A DNA stretch of 64,000 bases from Rhabdophis nuchalis (lineage: Eukaryota; Chordata; Lepidosauria; Squamata; Natricidae): NCBI GenBank assembly GCA_039707465.1, contig CM077645.1:146998503-147062502 (forward strand), given 5' to 3'. Shown piece after piece: positions 20,984-34,411 of this stretch. The notes beneath the pieces are model-generated. The model had not been told where the DNA came from, ran no database searches, and was given only the letters and a program-made list of their open reading frames with translations. Both the position numbers and the translations under genes were made by a program. How positions within the stretch are numbered: the stretch's first letter is position 1; each line of letters starts with the position of its first letter.

Positions 20984-22335
20984 GAATATGCTATTGGACC
21001 CAGGTATTGTGAACTATTATTCCTATTAAGCTATTTTCTTGTCCCTCTAGTATTTAACATAGTTTTAAAAGTATATAAGCAATGCAATATCTTGTAAAAT
21101 ATTAACAGTGGAATATATTACCTCAGCAACAAGATTCTAATGAGGCACCCACAATAGTATGTTGTATTAAAAATAACATATCCAGCAGTACCTTAAAGGC
21201 TAAACAATATATTGCTTTCATGATGAAATGGACTGTAGTACACATAGTGAATAAATAAACTTTCTGGTCTATAATTCCATAAGAAAAAAATATTAAAAAA
21301 TGATAAAGAGAACTCAAATTGGGAGACAATCTAATACCAAGGGCAGAGGAATCATTTTTCTAAACATCAGAAAAATTCTTTAGAAAATGAAGTTAATTGT
21401 GAACAATATACCTGAATACTTGAAATTGGTACTGAATTATGTTACAATGGCTTTATATTCTCTACAAGCAGCTGCTTGCTGAGTAATTTTCTTTCTCTGT
21501 CCTTCCCTCAATTTCTTATTAATATGTTCCATATTTTTGAAGTTCTTCATTCTAAACTTGGTGGCCCTAGGCAAGAAATTGTAGCTGTGCATATAAAACA
21601 AATTCCCAACTAACATTAAGATATTTTGATATCAATTAACAGTTCAATTCAGATCCTTTTTCTAGTTAAAAGAAAATCTGTAGACCACCCGCTGCAAGCA
21701 ATTACAGCACTTAATTTTGCTTAATTTTGTCCAAAGGAAAATAGAAATAAAAGGGGGATTTTTTTTTCTGCAAAAAGAATTATGTTTTGATGGCTATTGA
21801 TTCATTTCACCCCTTGTCAAAACATAACAGATGTAACCCACAGTCTTTGAAAGTAAGAAAATATATGTGTGTGCATAGGCACAAACCCACACATACTGTC
21901 TTTTGCATTCAGTAAAATGCTGTAATTTCCTAAAGTGTGAGATTATGTTTGTTTCCCAGGGGACCTCGATGTTTAATTTGAACAATTATTTCAATTTGGG
22001 TTGTACAAGAGGCAAGATAGTAAAGACTAAATTCAACTTCCAGAAATTCCCCTCCCTCTCCATTTTATTTATTTTTTCTCAAAAGAGAAGAAGCTAACTA
22101 TAAGACCCCTTTTGTGAGCTTCACAATGGAGATCTATAGAACCTCATTTCGGGCTGTCACAGACCATTCCATTGTTTTGAAGACTGACATGCCCTCACAA
22201 GAATGGGGAAGAAAAGATGCTTTTTTGTTTGTTTTTTACAATAAGCTAGTCAAGATATAATATTGCCATCCCGTTGGACAAAGCAAATAATAGAACAGAT
22301 TTTGGAAGGCACCAGCATACGCAGCCAATATTAAT
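20984..22335. other. Unassigned AT-rich sequence
   Basis: No recognised repeat, RNA gene or coding sequence. Confidence 0.5.
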
Positions 22336-22345
22336 ATCTATAGAT

Positions 22346-22472
22346 CAGAGGTCTCCAAATTTGGCAGCATTAAGACTAGTAGACGTCATCTCCCAGAATT
22401 CCCCAGCCAGCACTGGTTGGGGAATTCTGGGAGTTAAAGTCCACAAGTCTTAAAGCTGCCTGGGGACCCCTG
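22346..22472. mobile_element. Palindromic hAT MITE
   Basis: CAGAGGTCTCCAAATTTGGC pairs with the right end GGGGACCCCTG, and CCCAGAATTCCCCAGCCAG pairs with the central GGGGAATTCTGGGAG. ATCTATAG (22336-22343) and ATCTATGG (22473-22480) are a probable target duplication with a 2-bp offset. Confidence 0.7.
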
Positions 22473-22892
22473 ATCTATGGAACCAGCTGCCAAGATTCTC
22501 CTGAGCTGCATTAGTTTTAAAGTGCAATCTGCACCCCCCACCCGTCTGCATCTCAATTGTCTTTACATCAGACAACCCCCCCAAGTCACATTTAGGTATC
22601 TTATTCTCAATGATTGGCTTTAAAAATGTATGACGTGTTTATTTCCTTGGTGAAGTCAGATAATTTCCTATTGATTTCTAGATAGCCTGAAGGAAGCTAA
22701 ATAGGACAGTGAAAGAGAAATATATTTTAAAATAAAGGAAGTTCATTTTCGAGGTCAATTCAGATTTTCTTTAGAAGTTAGAGCAGTGGTAGTCAACTTG
22801 CTCCCTACTGCCCACTAGTGGGCGTTCCAGCTTTCATGGTGGGCGGTAGGGGTTTTGTCCAATACCAAAGCATTTTCCTTTTTTAAATGTTT

Positions 22893-23165
22893 ATTTATTT
22901 TATCTATTTATTTTATTTATATTTATATCCCGCCCTTTTCCACAGAGGACCCAGGGCGGCGCACAGGAAATTTAAAAACATACAAAATACAAAAGATAAA
23001 TACATAATTTAAAACATATATTAAACTATCCTATCCTATGCTAAAAGCCAAATTTTAAAATACCCAATTTAAAACTTTCTAAAAAAAGTCCCCGTGGGAG
23101 GTTAGGCTAGGCCCGCTTGTTGGAACAGGTATGTCTTTAGACATTGGCGGAAGAGGCGGAGGTCG

Positions 23166-23218
<53 letters not shown>

Positions 23219-24155
23219 ATTTATATCCCGCCCTTCTCCACAGAGGACCCAGGGCGGCGCACAGGAAATTTAAAAAACATACAAAATACAATAAATATAA
23301 TTTAAAAACTATTAAATAAACCTATCCTGCGCTAAAACCAAATTTTAAAAACCCAATTTAAAACTATCTAAAAGTCCCCATGGGAGGTTAGGCGTGATGG
23401 TGCGTAATTCAGGGGGTAGGTTGTTCCAAAAGGCTGGGCCCACCACAGAGAAGGCTCTTCCCCTGGGTGTCGCCAGTCGGCATTGTCCGGCCGACAGCAC
23501 CCTGAGAAGGCCCTCTCTGTGGGAGCGTATCGGTCTAAGGGATGTATGGGGCAAGAGGCGGTCTCGCATATAACTAGGCCCCGAGCCATGGAGCGCTTTA
23601 AAGATGGTTGTTAAAACCTTGAAGTGCACCCGAAAGACCACAGGAAGCCAATGCAGCTCGCGCAGGATCGGTGTTATGTGGGAGCATCTGGTGGCTCCCA
23701 TAATCACCCGCGCGGCTGCGTTTTGGACTAACTGTAGCTTTTGAGTGCACTTCAAGGGAAGCCCCATGTAGAGAGCATTACAGTAGTCGGGACGTCACGA
23801 GAGCTTGAGTGACTGTGCGAAGGGCAGCCCGGTCCAGTAAGGGGCGCAATTGGCGCATCAGGCATACCTGATGAAACGCCCCCATGGCCACGGCCGCCAC
23901 ATGGTCTTCCATGGACAGCCGGGAATCCAGGAGGACACCCAAATTGTGCGCCCTCTCCACGGGGGCCAGTGTTTCGCCCCCAATGGCCAGAGTTGGAGTA
24001 ATCTGGCTGAACCGGGGTGCCGGAAACCACAGCCACTCAGTCTTGGCAGGGTTGAGCTTGAGTTTGTTACCACCCATCCAGATCCGTACGGCCTCCAAAC
24101 ACCGGGACAGCACTTCGGCGGCATCGTTGGGGTGGTCTGGGGTAGATATGTACAG
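22893..24155 (-). mobile_element. L2-clade LINE inserted in the hAT
   Basis: Minus strand. The 3' UTR (ATCCCGCCCTTTTCCACAG; GGGCGGCGCACAGG) is at 22893-23100, and coding sequence for the reverse transcriptase C-terminus continues to the truncation near 24155 (SQLYISTPDHPNDAAEVL). The frame is broken by indels: phrases such as [20 protein letters not shown] and [18 protein letters not shown] are in one frame and LYISTPDHP in another. A second L2 scrap is nested at 23170-23393. Confidence 0.85.
23170..23393 (-). mobile_element. Short L2 3' end nested in the L2
   Basis: A TTTA microsatellite (23169-23217) and L2 3' UTR are repeated a second time here, flanked by GTGA at 23166-23169 and 23394-23397. 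Removing it restores the L2 coding order (GGAGGTCGGTGATGGTGCGT). Confidence 0.8.
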
Positions 24156-24326
24156 CTGAGATGTAATTGACTTCCCTACTTTATAAATCACCATTACTGT
24201 GAAACTGGTGGGCGGTTAGAAAATATTACTACTAAGAGAGATACAAAAGTGGGTGGTAGGTATAAAAAGATTGACTACCCCTGAGTTAGAGAATATGTGA
24301 TTCATATTCTTCATCCTAATACATTG

Positions 24327-24330
<4 letters not shown>

Positions 24331-24362
<32 letters not shown>
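24331..24362 (+). repeat. CAG trinucleotide repeat, 10 units plus
   Basis: Uninterrupted CAG units after TTGAAAG. No reading frame of note is attached. Confidence 0.95.
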
Positions 24363-24363
<1 letters not shown>

Positions 24364-24830
24364 ACCCTGAGTCACTCAACATAGTGCTCTCTTCATCACA
24401 GTACCCAACTTGTTAATCTCTTGGCAACATTTGGCCATCCAACTAGGACCTCTTTTGTCCAGAAAGTGTGAGTAGTCAGATAAAGCAAAGCCTTTTACAT
24501 CACCTACAGTTCCTTATAGGGTAACATACGCAGTTTATGGCTCTCATATCATATGCAGCTCTATATCCCAATTTTGACTCCTCAGGATTGTTCTATCCAA
24601 ATGCAGCTGCAGAATGCTGAATAATAGTGTCATGATTGCTATCCATTTTCTATAGAACAAATGTCCTACTGCAATGCCTTTAAAGTATATTCTCACACAC
24701 AAAAACCCTGAGAAGGAATAGAATGTGTTGAAAGTCCAACTCTGGCTTCTCAAGTGACACCATGCCATTACTGAACATTCTCTCTAGCATCTTCTCAATA
24801 GAGAAAATAATAAAATCATAATTACTATTT

Positions 24831-24924
24831 TCTTCTTCTTCTTCTTCTTCTTCTTCTTCTTCTTCTTCTTCTTCTTCTTCTTCTTCTTCTTCTTCTTCTT
24901 CTTCTTCATCTTCTTCTTCTTTTT

Positions 24925-24963
<39 letters not shown>
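24831..24963 (+). repeat. Compound TTC / TAC microsatellite
   Basis: About 25 TTC units, a short interruption (ATCTTCTTCTTCTTTTTTAC), then about 12 TAC units. Frames encoding poly-E, poly-K, poly-S and poly-V are artefacts. Confidence 0.95.
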
Positions 24964-25192
24964 ATTCCCTATCCACACGGTTATTTTCCCTGGTACAACT
25001 TTTTTAAACACCTACAAGGCAATTTCTCAATTTGACTGACTATCCAGAAAGTGGTATTTCCTTGCTTTCTCTTTACAATCCTGAGTAGGCAGTTCTAATG
25101 CGCTCTATATGCAGTTTCCCTTGAAGAATAACCAAAAGCTTCAGATGGCAAAAGATTGTGATGGCAAATGGCCTGGTCCTAGGCCATGTAGG

Positions 25193-25422
25193 ACTTGGTA
25201 GTAAAATGATTACAATGCAGTATTGCAGGCAAACTCTGCCCACAGCCTGGAGTGGAGTTTGACCCTGATGGAGTTCAAGGTTGACTCAGCCTTCCATCTG
25301 TCTGAGGTTGGGAAAATGAGCACCCAGATTGTTGGGGGCAATATGCTGATATTGTAATCTGCCCAGGGAGTGCTGTAAAGCACTATGGGGCAGTATAGAA
25401 GTCTGCTATTGCTATTGCTTTA
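25193..25422 (+). mobile_element. Sauria/BovB-tailed tRNA SINE
   Basis: The tRNA-like 5' part (ATTACAATGCAGTATTGCAG with a degraded head), the middle AAGGTTGACTCAGCCTTCCA and GGGGGCAATATGCTGATATT, and the tail GCTATTGCTATTGCT are those of the squamate SINE mobilised by BovB LINEs. Confidence 0.82.
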
Positions 25423-25425
25423 AAG

Positions 25426-25825
25426 CTGATCACCAACACTTTGAACTGCCGTGGGAAAGCCAACTGGAAGTAGTGTCACATGAGTATAATTACTCGCGCT
25501 GCTGCATTCTGCACCACTTGAAGCTTCTGTTCTCTTCAAGGGCAACCTTTAGCAGAATGCATTGCAACAATCCACTTGGGAAATGACTAAGGCATGAGTG
25601 ACTATCAACAGATTACCAAATCCTGAAAGGGTATAATTGGCACACAAATAAAGCTGTGTAAAGGCCCTTCTGGCTATAACTGTCACCTGCACCTTAAGCA
25701 GAAGTTGTGAGTCCAGAATATCTCCTAAACTGTTCACTAAGTCCAAGCAGGGTAGTGCTATCCCACTGGATGTATCTCTTCAAAGATGTAAAACTTTCTT
25801 AATTTTAAATGGTAAGAGATGTTCT
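25426..25825 (-). mobile_element. Old L2-clade LINE fragment
   Basis: Minus-strand translation retains VTVIARRAFTQLYLCANY and LIVTHALVISQVDCCNAF, matching [15 protein letters not shown] and [17 protein letters not shown] of the young copies. It is more diverged than any other L2 here. It ends at the DIRS left boundary. Confidence 0.75.
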
Positions 25826-25841
25826 CCATAGTTGGTGGAGC

Positions 25842-25940
25842 AGCATCCATGCATGGGTAATACTCGTACACTAGCCAAGAGGACTGAGTCCGATATCTTT
25901 AAGACATGCCTTCTCCTGCAGCTATACCCAGCTTTGTGAC
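25842..25940 (+). repeat. DIRS left inverted terminal repeat
   Basis: Inverted match to 30347-30445 at about 85-90 percent by eye. Confidence 0.85.
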
Positions 25941-26573
25941 TTAGTATAACTCAAAGGACAGACGTGTGAAGCTATCTCTCCTTCAATTTGTTCTAGTTTA
26001 ATTGGGTAGAATTCTCCAAAAAAATTCAAAATTACTCTTTTTCATTACAGATTAGGATTATCTTTGTTCTCCAACTTGCTTTTGTCCCCAGAGGCTTCTA
26101 CAGCCACGAGGAACCACTGTGTGGTGCTGGATGGCGCAGCGTGGTTCTGGAGCAACCAGCGGACACTGGATCAAGGCTCCAGACCACAGGGAGTGTAAAG
26201 TTGCCCTGGAAAGGCCACGCAGCAGCAAAGGGGGCAGGGACCATAATCATTCCTGGCCAGGCAGAAAAGCCTCAGAAACCTTGTCGGAGGCATGAAGAGG
26301 GCGGCCACCATTTTGAGATCTCCACTAGGTGGCCACCATTTTGAATTCATAACGAAGCTCTGAATTTGGTGCCATTGGGCCTAGCCAGGCTCATGGAGTG
26401 AGAGGGGCCCCCCTTAGTCTCCCCCTCCCCCAGCCTCCCTGCTTCCCACCTGGTGGCCTTGAAGATTTAATAATTAGTAAGTGCAATTATCTCCAACTAT
26501 AAGAGGAAGCCAGGAGAGCGCATCGCTCTCTCTCTCTCTGCTGGACTTGCTGTTTGATAACTGAATTGTTCGT

Positions 26574-26815
26574 TGTTCTATACTCAGAACTATACGTGGG
26601 CGCTCGAATGACTGAGGTCCAGGCGAGGAATAAAGGCTAACAACTTTATTCGTAATGCAACGGCCAACTGGTAACTTCGACTTCTGACAGGAACAGCCTG
26701 CGGCTGCCATCTGACAGCTCGCTTTTATAGCGAGCTGTCAGATGGCTCCGCCAATCGGCTGTAAGCGCCAGTCCCACCAAATTAACTTTGAACTGCGCAT
26801 GCTCAGAACACAACA
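26574..26815 (-). repeat. Gypsy 3' LTR
   Basis: 242 bp, about 96 percent identical to 28668-28909. On the minus strand TATAAAAGCGAGCTG and AATAAAGTTGTTAG mark promoter and polyadenylation signals. Confidence 0.93.
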
Positions 26816-27006
26816 CCCCTCCCCACTGAGTTTGTGCAAGCGTAGTCTTGCAAATACGCCGGCCTTCGTCTAGTCCTCAGGGACCGCCGCAATTCCGGCA
26901 GGGCTTCGTTCCCCGGAGTTGATGGGCCACTGCCCCGGGCTTGCACCGCCGGTGCCGGATCGGAGATGGTACTTCCCTCCCGCGGCTCGTTGGGATGACC
27001 CGGACT

Positions 27007-27055
27007 CTGCTGCTGCTGCGGCTGCTGCTGCTACTGCTGCTGCTGCTGCTGCTGG
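27007..27055 (+). repeat. CTG/CAG-rich trinucleotide tract at the Gypsy pol end
   Basis: CTGCTGCTGCGGCTGCTGCT and so on. Read on the minus strand it gives seven glutamines, then TAG. Confidence 0.9.
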
Positions 27056-28500
27056 AGTTGGCCCAACTCCCCAGGTAAGTTCTCGTTCGGTCCTTCGGAG
27101 CGTCTGTCGGCGGCGAGGTCGTCCTCTGCTCCCCGTGGGCATCCCACGGAGCCTAAGCCGGCTTGCTCCTTCATGGCACGAAGCTGGTCGTGGTGTCGCC
27201 GCCAGGTTCTCCCGTCCTCCAGCTTCACCCTGAAAGAGCAGGGCCCCGTTTGGTCAATGACAGAGCCTGGCAACCAGAGGGGATGGCCATCGTAGTTCCT
27301 AACGTAGACTAGCTGCCCCGGGCTAAATTCTCTGGCCGCTCCAGAGGAGTCCAGGGGAACCTCAGGGGCATACGCGGGGTGCAGCCTATCTAGGCATGTC
27401 CTAAGCCTACGCCCCATGAGTAACTCCGCGGGGCTTCTGTTGGATGATGGGCATGGAGTGGCATGGTGGGCCAGTAGGAACGTGTCAATCCTCTCTTGCC
27501 AATTTGCAGGCCCCATTTTGGCCAACGCTTCCTTGGCCGTGCGCACCATTCGTTCGGCCAGGCCATTACTGGCAGCATGATAAGGGGCAATCAAGGCATG
27601 GCGAATCCCCAAGGACGCTAAAAACCCTTCAAATGAGGCAGAAGTTAATTGGGGCCCGTTGTCAGAGACAAGTAAGTCGGGGAGGCCATGGGTGGCGAAC
27701 AACCGTCTGAGCGCAGAGATAACGGCTTCAGAGGTGGTGGATGACATCCTAATAACTTCTAGCCATTTCGAATATGCGTCCACAACGACTAAGAACGTCT
27801 GGCCCTGGAACGGGCCAGCAAAGTCAATGTGGACGCGTGCCCATGGGGCGGAGGGGCGGTCCCATTCCCGGGGAGGGGATTTGGGCGGCAAGGGGCACGA
27901 TTCCTGGCACTGGGGGCAAAGTGCCACCCAGCTCGCTATTTCCTGGTTGACCTTGGGCCACCAGAGATAACTGCGACTCAAGGCTTTCATTCGGACAATG
28001 CCAGGGTGACCCGAGTGCAGTTTCCATAGAACTGCTGGGTGCAGGGGGTTGGGAATGACTACTCTGTGCCCCCACAGCAAACACCCGCTTTGGGTGGAAA
28101 GTTCTGCCCGCCGATGTAGGAAAGGTAGGAACTCAGGAGCAGTGGCTCCTTGAGGCCACCCTCTTCGGACCCAGTCTAAAACTTTGCTAATTACCTTGTC
28201 CTGTGCTGAGTGCCGGGCAATGTCAGATGCGGTCACGAGCAAGTCTAAGTCGGAGATCAGGAAGACTGAGGAGGCAGGGGCAGGATCTTCAAGTTCCTCT
28301 GGCAGGGGACAGCGGCTGAGGGCGTCCGCATGGGTGATCTGCTTCCCAGGTCGATGGATCAAGGTGTAGTGATAAGCAGCCAGGAACACAGTCCATCTGG
28401 TCATCCTGGGGGAAAGGACTTGCGGAGTTTGCTTGTTTCCAGCAAGCAACCCCAGCAGGGGTTTGTGATCGGTGACGATGTCAAATTTACACCCTAACTC
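27031..28500 (-). pseudogene. Gypsy pol fragment: RNase H end, integrase, C-terminal domain
   Basis: The frame is open for about 485 codons from the deletion joint. It starts in RNase H (CKFDIVTDHKPLLGL, then TRWTVFLAAYHYTLIHRPGK and ADALSR). The integrase zinc finger follows (HxxxH in HSGHPGIVRMKALSRSYLWW and CxxC in CPQCQESC). The catalytic triad is visible: D in HIDFAGPF, D in VSDNGPQLTS, E in GLAERMVRTAKEAL. A C-terminal domain with GPCSFRVKLEDGRTWRRHHD comes next, and the protein ends in a polyglutamine run from the CTG repeat at 27031-27055. Integrase inserts the cDNA into the genome. No stop or frameshift interrupts it, so the remnant is young, but without gag and reverse transcriptase the element cannot move by itself. 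The listed start methionine (28449) is internal. Confidence 0.93.
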
Positions 28501-28667
28501 TGAGCCGGGAGTAAAAGGGGGAAACTATACAGAAGCCATTCCTGTCAGTCGCTCTCACGACTTCTCGTCGTGTTATAGTCAGCTCTTTCTAGAGTGACTT
28601 CAGCCAGTGACTTCAGCAATTGACCGGCGCCCTGGCCTCAGTTCGGCGATCCCACCTTCATCGCCAG
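28501..28667 (-). other. Gypsy leader / primer-binding region and deletion joint
   Basis: Read on the minus strand, sequence directly after the 5' LTR is CTGGCGATGAAGGTGGGATC, where the tRNA primer site should lie. The tRNA is not identified. The leader joins RNase H coding sequence near 28500-28520. Confidence 0.6.
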
Positions 28668-28909
28668 TGTTCTATACGCAGAACTATACGTGGGTGCTCG
28701 AATGACTGAGGTCCAGGCGAGGAATAAAGGCTGACAACTTTATTCGTAACGCAACGGCCAACTAGTAACTTCGGCTTCTGACAGGAACAGCCTGCGGCTG
28801 CCGTCTGACAGCTCACTTTTATAGCGAGCTGTCAGATGGCTCCGCCAATCGGCTGTAAGCGCCAGTCCCGCCAAATTAACTTTGAACTGCGCATGCTCAG
28901 AACACAACA
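28668..28909 (-). repeat. Gypsy 5' LTR
   Basis: 242 bp, TGTT...AACA on the plus strand, partner of 26574-26815. Confidence 0.93.
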
Positions 28910-29188
28910 TTCGTGAACTGTGAATTACTGAAGAAGAAGAAAGAAGATTGTTTTGCTGAGTGTAAGCAATTTGATATTTGTTGAGACTTTGTTTTGGACT
29001 CGTTTAACATCACTGCTTGTTGAGCAGTAGTTTAGTTTAGTAGTTTTTACAATCTCACTAAAAGCTATTTTATTTTACTTAAGCAGTGTCTGGTATACTA
29101 ATTGTGTGTACATTAGCAACATTCTTCTAGCTACATACTCCGCTGCACACCCTCTGCTGTCTCCCAACGGAGATATCACCTAACAAAG

Positions 29189-29733
29189 CTGCTTGAGGTC
29201 CCATCCATTGATGCCCCTGTAGCAGTCCTCTCCTCTCCCACGTTGGTTCCCAGCATCCCTGAGGAAGTGTTGAAACCAGAGGACAGGAGGTCTGAGCACA
29301 TCTTAGTAAAGGGCCTTCAATTGGCCGCCTGGGCCATCAGGGCCTCAATGGCCTCTTCTTTCTTTGATACGGCTGCTCTTCTGTGGTTAACACAACTGCA
29401 AGAGCAGCTCCCAAAATCGGATTCCAGATCACATCAAGACCTTAACAAAATTAAGGCGGCCCTGCTTGGCGACACTTCCTTGACCGCAGCTAGATTTGCA
29501 TTGAAATCCATAGCTTCCTCTATTTCAGCCAGGAGAATGCTTTGGCTTAGACAGTGGCAGACAGATGCCAAACACAAATGGTGCCTAGCCTCCACCCCAT
29601 TTGCTGGGGATCAGCTCTTTGGGGCTCCCTTAGAGTCCATGTTGATAGAGTCTGAAGACAAGAGGAAGATTCTTCCTTCCCGATTCCATATGTCAGAGCC
29701 CAGGGCCTCACCCTATCAACGTAAGCCACCCTT
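29189..29733 (+). pseudogene. DIRS gag-like ORF1, partial
   Basis: The open frame from about 29243 (upstream start lost in the LTR insertion) contains ASMASSFFDTAALLWLTQLQ, FALKSIASSISARRMLWLRQ and TPFAGDQLFGAPLESMLIES. The ARRxLWLRxW and F.GDxLFG phrases are typical of vertebrate DIRS ORF1, which is thought to package the element RNA. It stops at 29733 and overlaps the reverse transcriptase frame, as is usual in DIRS. The N-terminus may correspond to 26100-26460, on the other side of the LTR insertion (open frame from 26141), but that link is unproven. Confidence 0.75.
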
Positions 29734-30035
29734 TTGAAGCTCGGATGGGGGAATATGGATTCTCCCATCCATATTCCCCCATCCACCAATATTACGGTAG
29801 ACAAGGTCAGCACCAAGACAGGTCAGGCAGAGGATGGCAATGCTATCAGCCCAAACGGCCCTACCAAGGAACAGGTTCCAATCAGCCCTTCTGCCATCAA
29901 AAATGACTGCCAGGAGAACCTTCCCATCAGCGGCCGACTGGCCTTCTTTGTCGACTGGTGGGAGGAGGTCTCAACGGACGCCTGGGTCAGAGGGATGGTG
30001 AAACACGGCCTCTCTACTAAGGGCCAGCTTTGGTA
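29734..30035 (+). pseudogene. DIRS reverse transcriptase, N-terminal fragment
   Basis: The frame from 29734 gives the entry sequence of DIRS reverse transcriptase: PISGRLAFFVDWWEEVSTDA then WVRGMVKHGL, corresponding to the GGRL...F...W...(S/T)xDxWV signature. Shortly after residue 95 the coding sequence ends and the internal complementary region begins, so palm motifs, RNase H and the tyrosine recombinase are deleted. Confidence 0.72.
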
Positions 30036-30113
30036 TGTCCCATGCATGGATGCTGTCTCCACCAACCATGGACCAAGCATTGGCTTACCTGAGACGCCCT
30101 TTCTCAGGACAGG
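30036..30113 (+). repeat. DIRS internal complementary region
   Basis: CCCATGCATGGATGCTG and CCACCAACCATGGA are complementary to the left edge (25827-25857). TTGGCTTACCTGAGACG and TTTCTCAGGACA are complementary to the right edge (30446-30475). Confidence 0.8.
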
Positions 30114-30200
30114 TGGAGATGGCATCCAGCTCCACCCTAATGTTTTTTTCATTTGCCCGGTCTGGTATCGGTAGGAGAGATTGCCTTATACAATTTAGAG

Positions 30201-30303
30201 CAGGGGTGGGCAAACTTTGCAACTTTAAGTCTGAAGGACTTCAGCTCCCAGTCTGGGAGCTGAAGTCCTTCAGACCTAAAGTTGCAAAGTTTGCCCACCC
30301 CTG
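30201..30303. mobile_element. Near-perfect palindromic hAT MITE, exact 8-bp TSD
   Basis: CAGGGGTGGGCAAACTTTGC and its inverted copy with a very short loop (103 bp in all). ATTTAGAG lies at 30193-30200 and 30304-30311. Nested in DIRS. Confidence 0.92.
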
Positions 30304-30346
30304 ATTTAGAGTCTCACATGTCAGTCTGTTATTGTCTTCCTCTTTG

Positions 30347-30445
30347 TCAAAAAGCTGGCTATAGCTGCAGGAGAAGGTGTGTCTTAAAGATATCAGACTC
30401 AGTCCTATTGGTTAGTGTATGAGTATTACCCCTGCATGAATGCTG
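30347..30445 (+). repeat. DIRS right inverted terminal repeat
   Basis: Inverted match to 25842-25940. Confidence 0.85.
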
Positions 30446-30475
30446 TCCTGAGAACGGGTGTCTCAGGTAAGCCAA

Positions 30476-33990
<3,515 letters not shown>

Positions 33991-34194
33991 TAAGTAAGAG
34001 GCTAGGTTGTGTAAGTACAACTTGCAATACTAGGAGATTGCAAAGGCATGTATTATAATGAATCCATGATATTGCACTATATCTGCATGACTAAAACTAA
34101 CTTTTAGGGTGACTCAGCTTCAGGCTGACTCATTGTAGTGGTTATTGTTGCTCTCAACAGCTGTTCTGTGTAGGTATATTTTGCATATTTTTAT

Positions 34195-34411
34195 TGCTAG
34201 TTTTCAGGAGGCTGTGAGTTCGATCCTAGGTAGAGATAGCCATTTCTCTCTATGGGCACACTGAAAATATATTTGCTGAACAAAACTCCGTATTGGTGAC
34301 AGGAAGGGCATCGGGCCATTAAAACATTCTGCTAGCTCCATTCAGTTACCCAGACTCTACCTGCAAGGGATTATGGAGTCATTAAAAGACAATAATAATA
34401 ATAATAATAAT
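34195..34411 (+). mobile_element. tRNA-derived SINE with RTE/BovB-like tail (tentative)
   Basis: GGAGGCTGTGAGTTCGATCC resembles a tRNA B box. The body (GACAGGAAGGGCATCGGGCC, AAAACATTCTGCTAGCTCC) and TAAAAGACAATAATAATAA tail match a reptile SINE type. Its 5' A-box end is missing. A related piece is at 46677-46785. Confidence 0.6.

Larger units (their letters stand above)
22784..24283. mobile_element. hAT element interrupted by L2, exact 8-bp TSD
   Basis: It starts CAGTGGTAGTCAACTTGCTC and ends GATTGACTACCCCTG. AGTTAGAG lies at 22776-22783 and 24284-24291. Only about 110 bp on the left and 130 bp on the right are hAT (both with 'ggtgggcggt'); the rest is inserted L2. Confidence 0.88.
26574..28909 (-). 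mobile_element. Gypsy LTR retrotransposon, internally deleted, TTCGT target duplication
   Basis: Two 242-bp LTRs (26574-26815 and 28668-28909), each TGTT...AACA, flank a pol fragment. TTCGT stands at 26569-26573 and 28910-28914, an exact 5-bp duplication. By eye the LTRs differ at 9 of 242 positions, 8 of them transitions. Gag, protease and nearly all reverse transcriptase are deleted. The leader next to the 5' LTR runs straight into the RNase H end. On the minus strand each LTR has a TATA box (TATAAAAG) and AATAAA. Confidence 0.93.
26463..29185 (+). mobile_element. LTR inserted in DIRS and split by a Gypsy element
   Basis: 26463-26573 plus 28915-29185 together match the minus strand of the solo LTR at 46786-47214 over about 345 bp (ATTAGTAAGTGCAATTATCT; ACTATAAGAGGAAGCC; GTGTACATTAGCAACATTC; CAACGGAGATATCACCTAAC). 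It ends CTAACA at 29185. The outermost U3 edge seen in the other copy (TGTTAGGAGTAG) is missing on the left. ACTATAAGAGG near 26497 is a candidate TATA box. Confidence 0.8.
25826..30475 (+). mobile_element. DIRS-like retrotransposon, deleted, with ITRs and internal complementary region
   Basis: DIRS elements replicate through a circle and integrate with a tyrosine recombinase, so they have inverted, not direct, terminal repeats. Here about 100 bp at 25842-25940 is the inverted complement of 30347-30445 (shared core CTTAAAGATATC, ACTCAGTCCT, AGCTGCAGGAGAAGG). A third segment (about 30036-30113) is complementary to the outer edges of both: CATGGATGCTG/CCACCAAC for the left, GGCTTACCTGAGAC for the right. 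That is the DIRS internal complementary region. A gag-like ORF and the start of the reverse transcriptase survive. Most of the reverse transcriptase and the recombinase are gone. An LTR with a nested Gypsy interrupts it at 26463-29185, and a hAT at 30201-30303. Confidence 0.85.

Noticed and set aside
24331..24362. CAG repeat as a polyglutamine-coding exon
   Set aside because: No extended open frame or splice sites around it.
24680..25011. Poly-Glu, poly-Lys and poly-Val frames
   Set aside because: Translation of TTC and TAC trinucleotide arrays.
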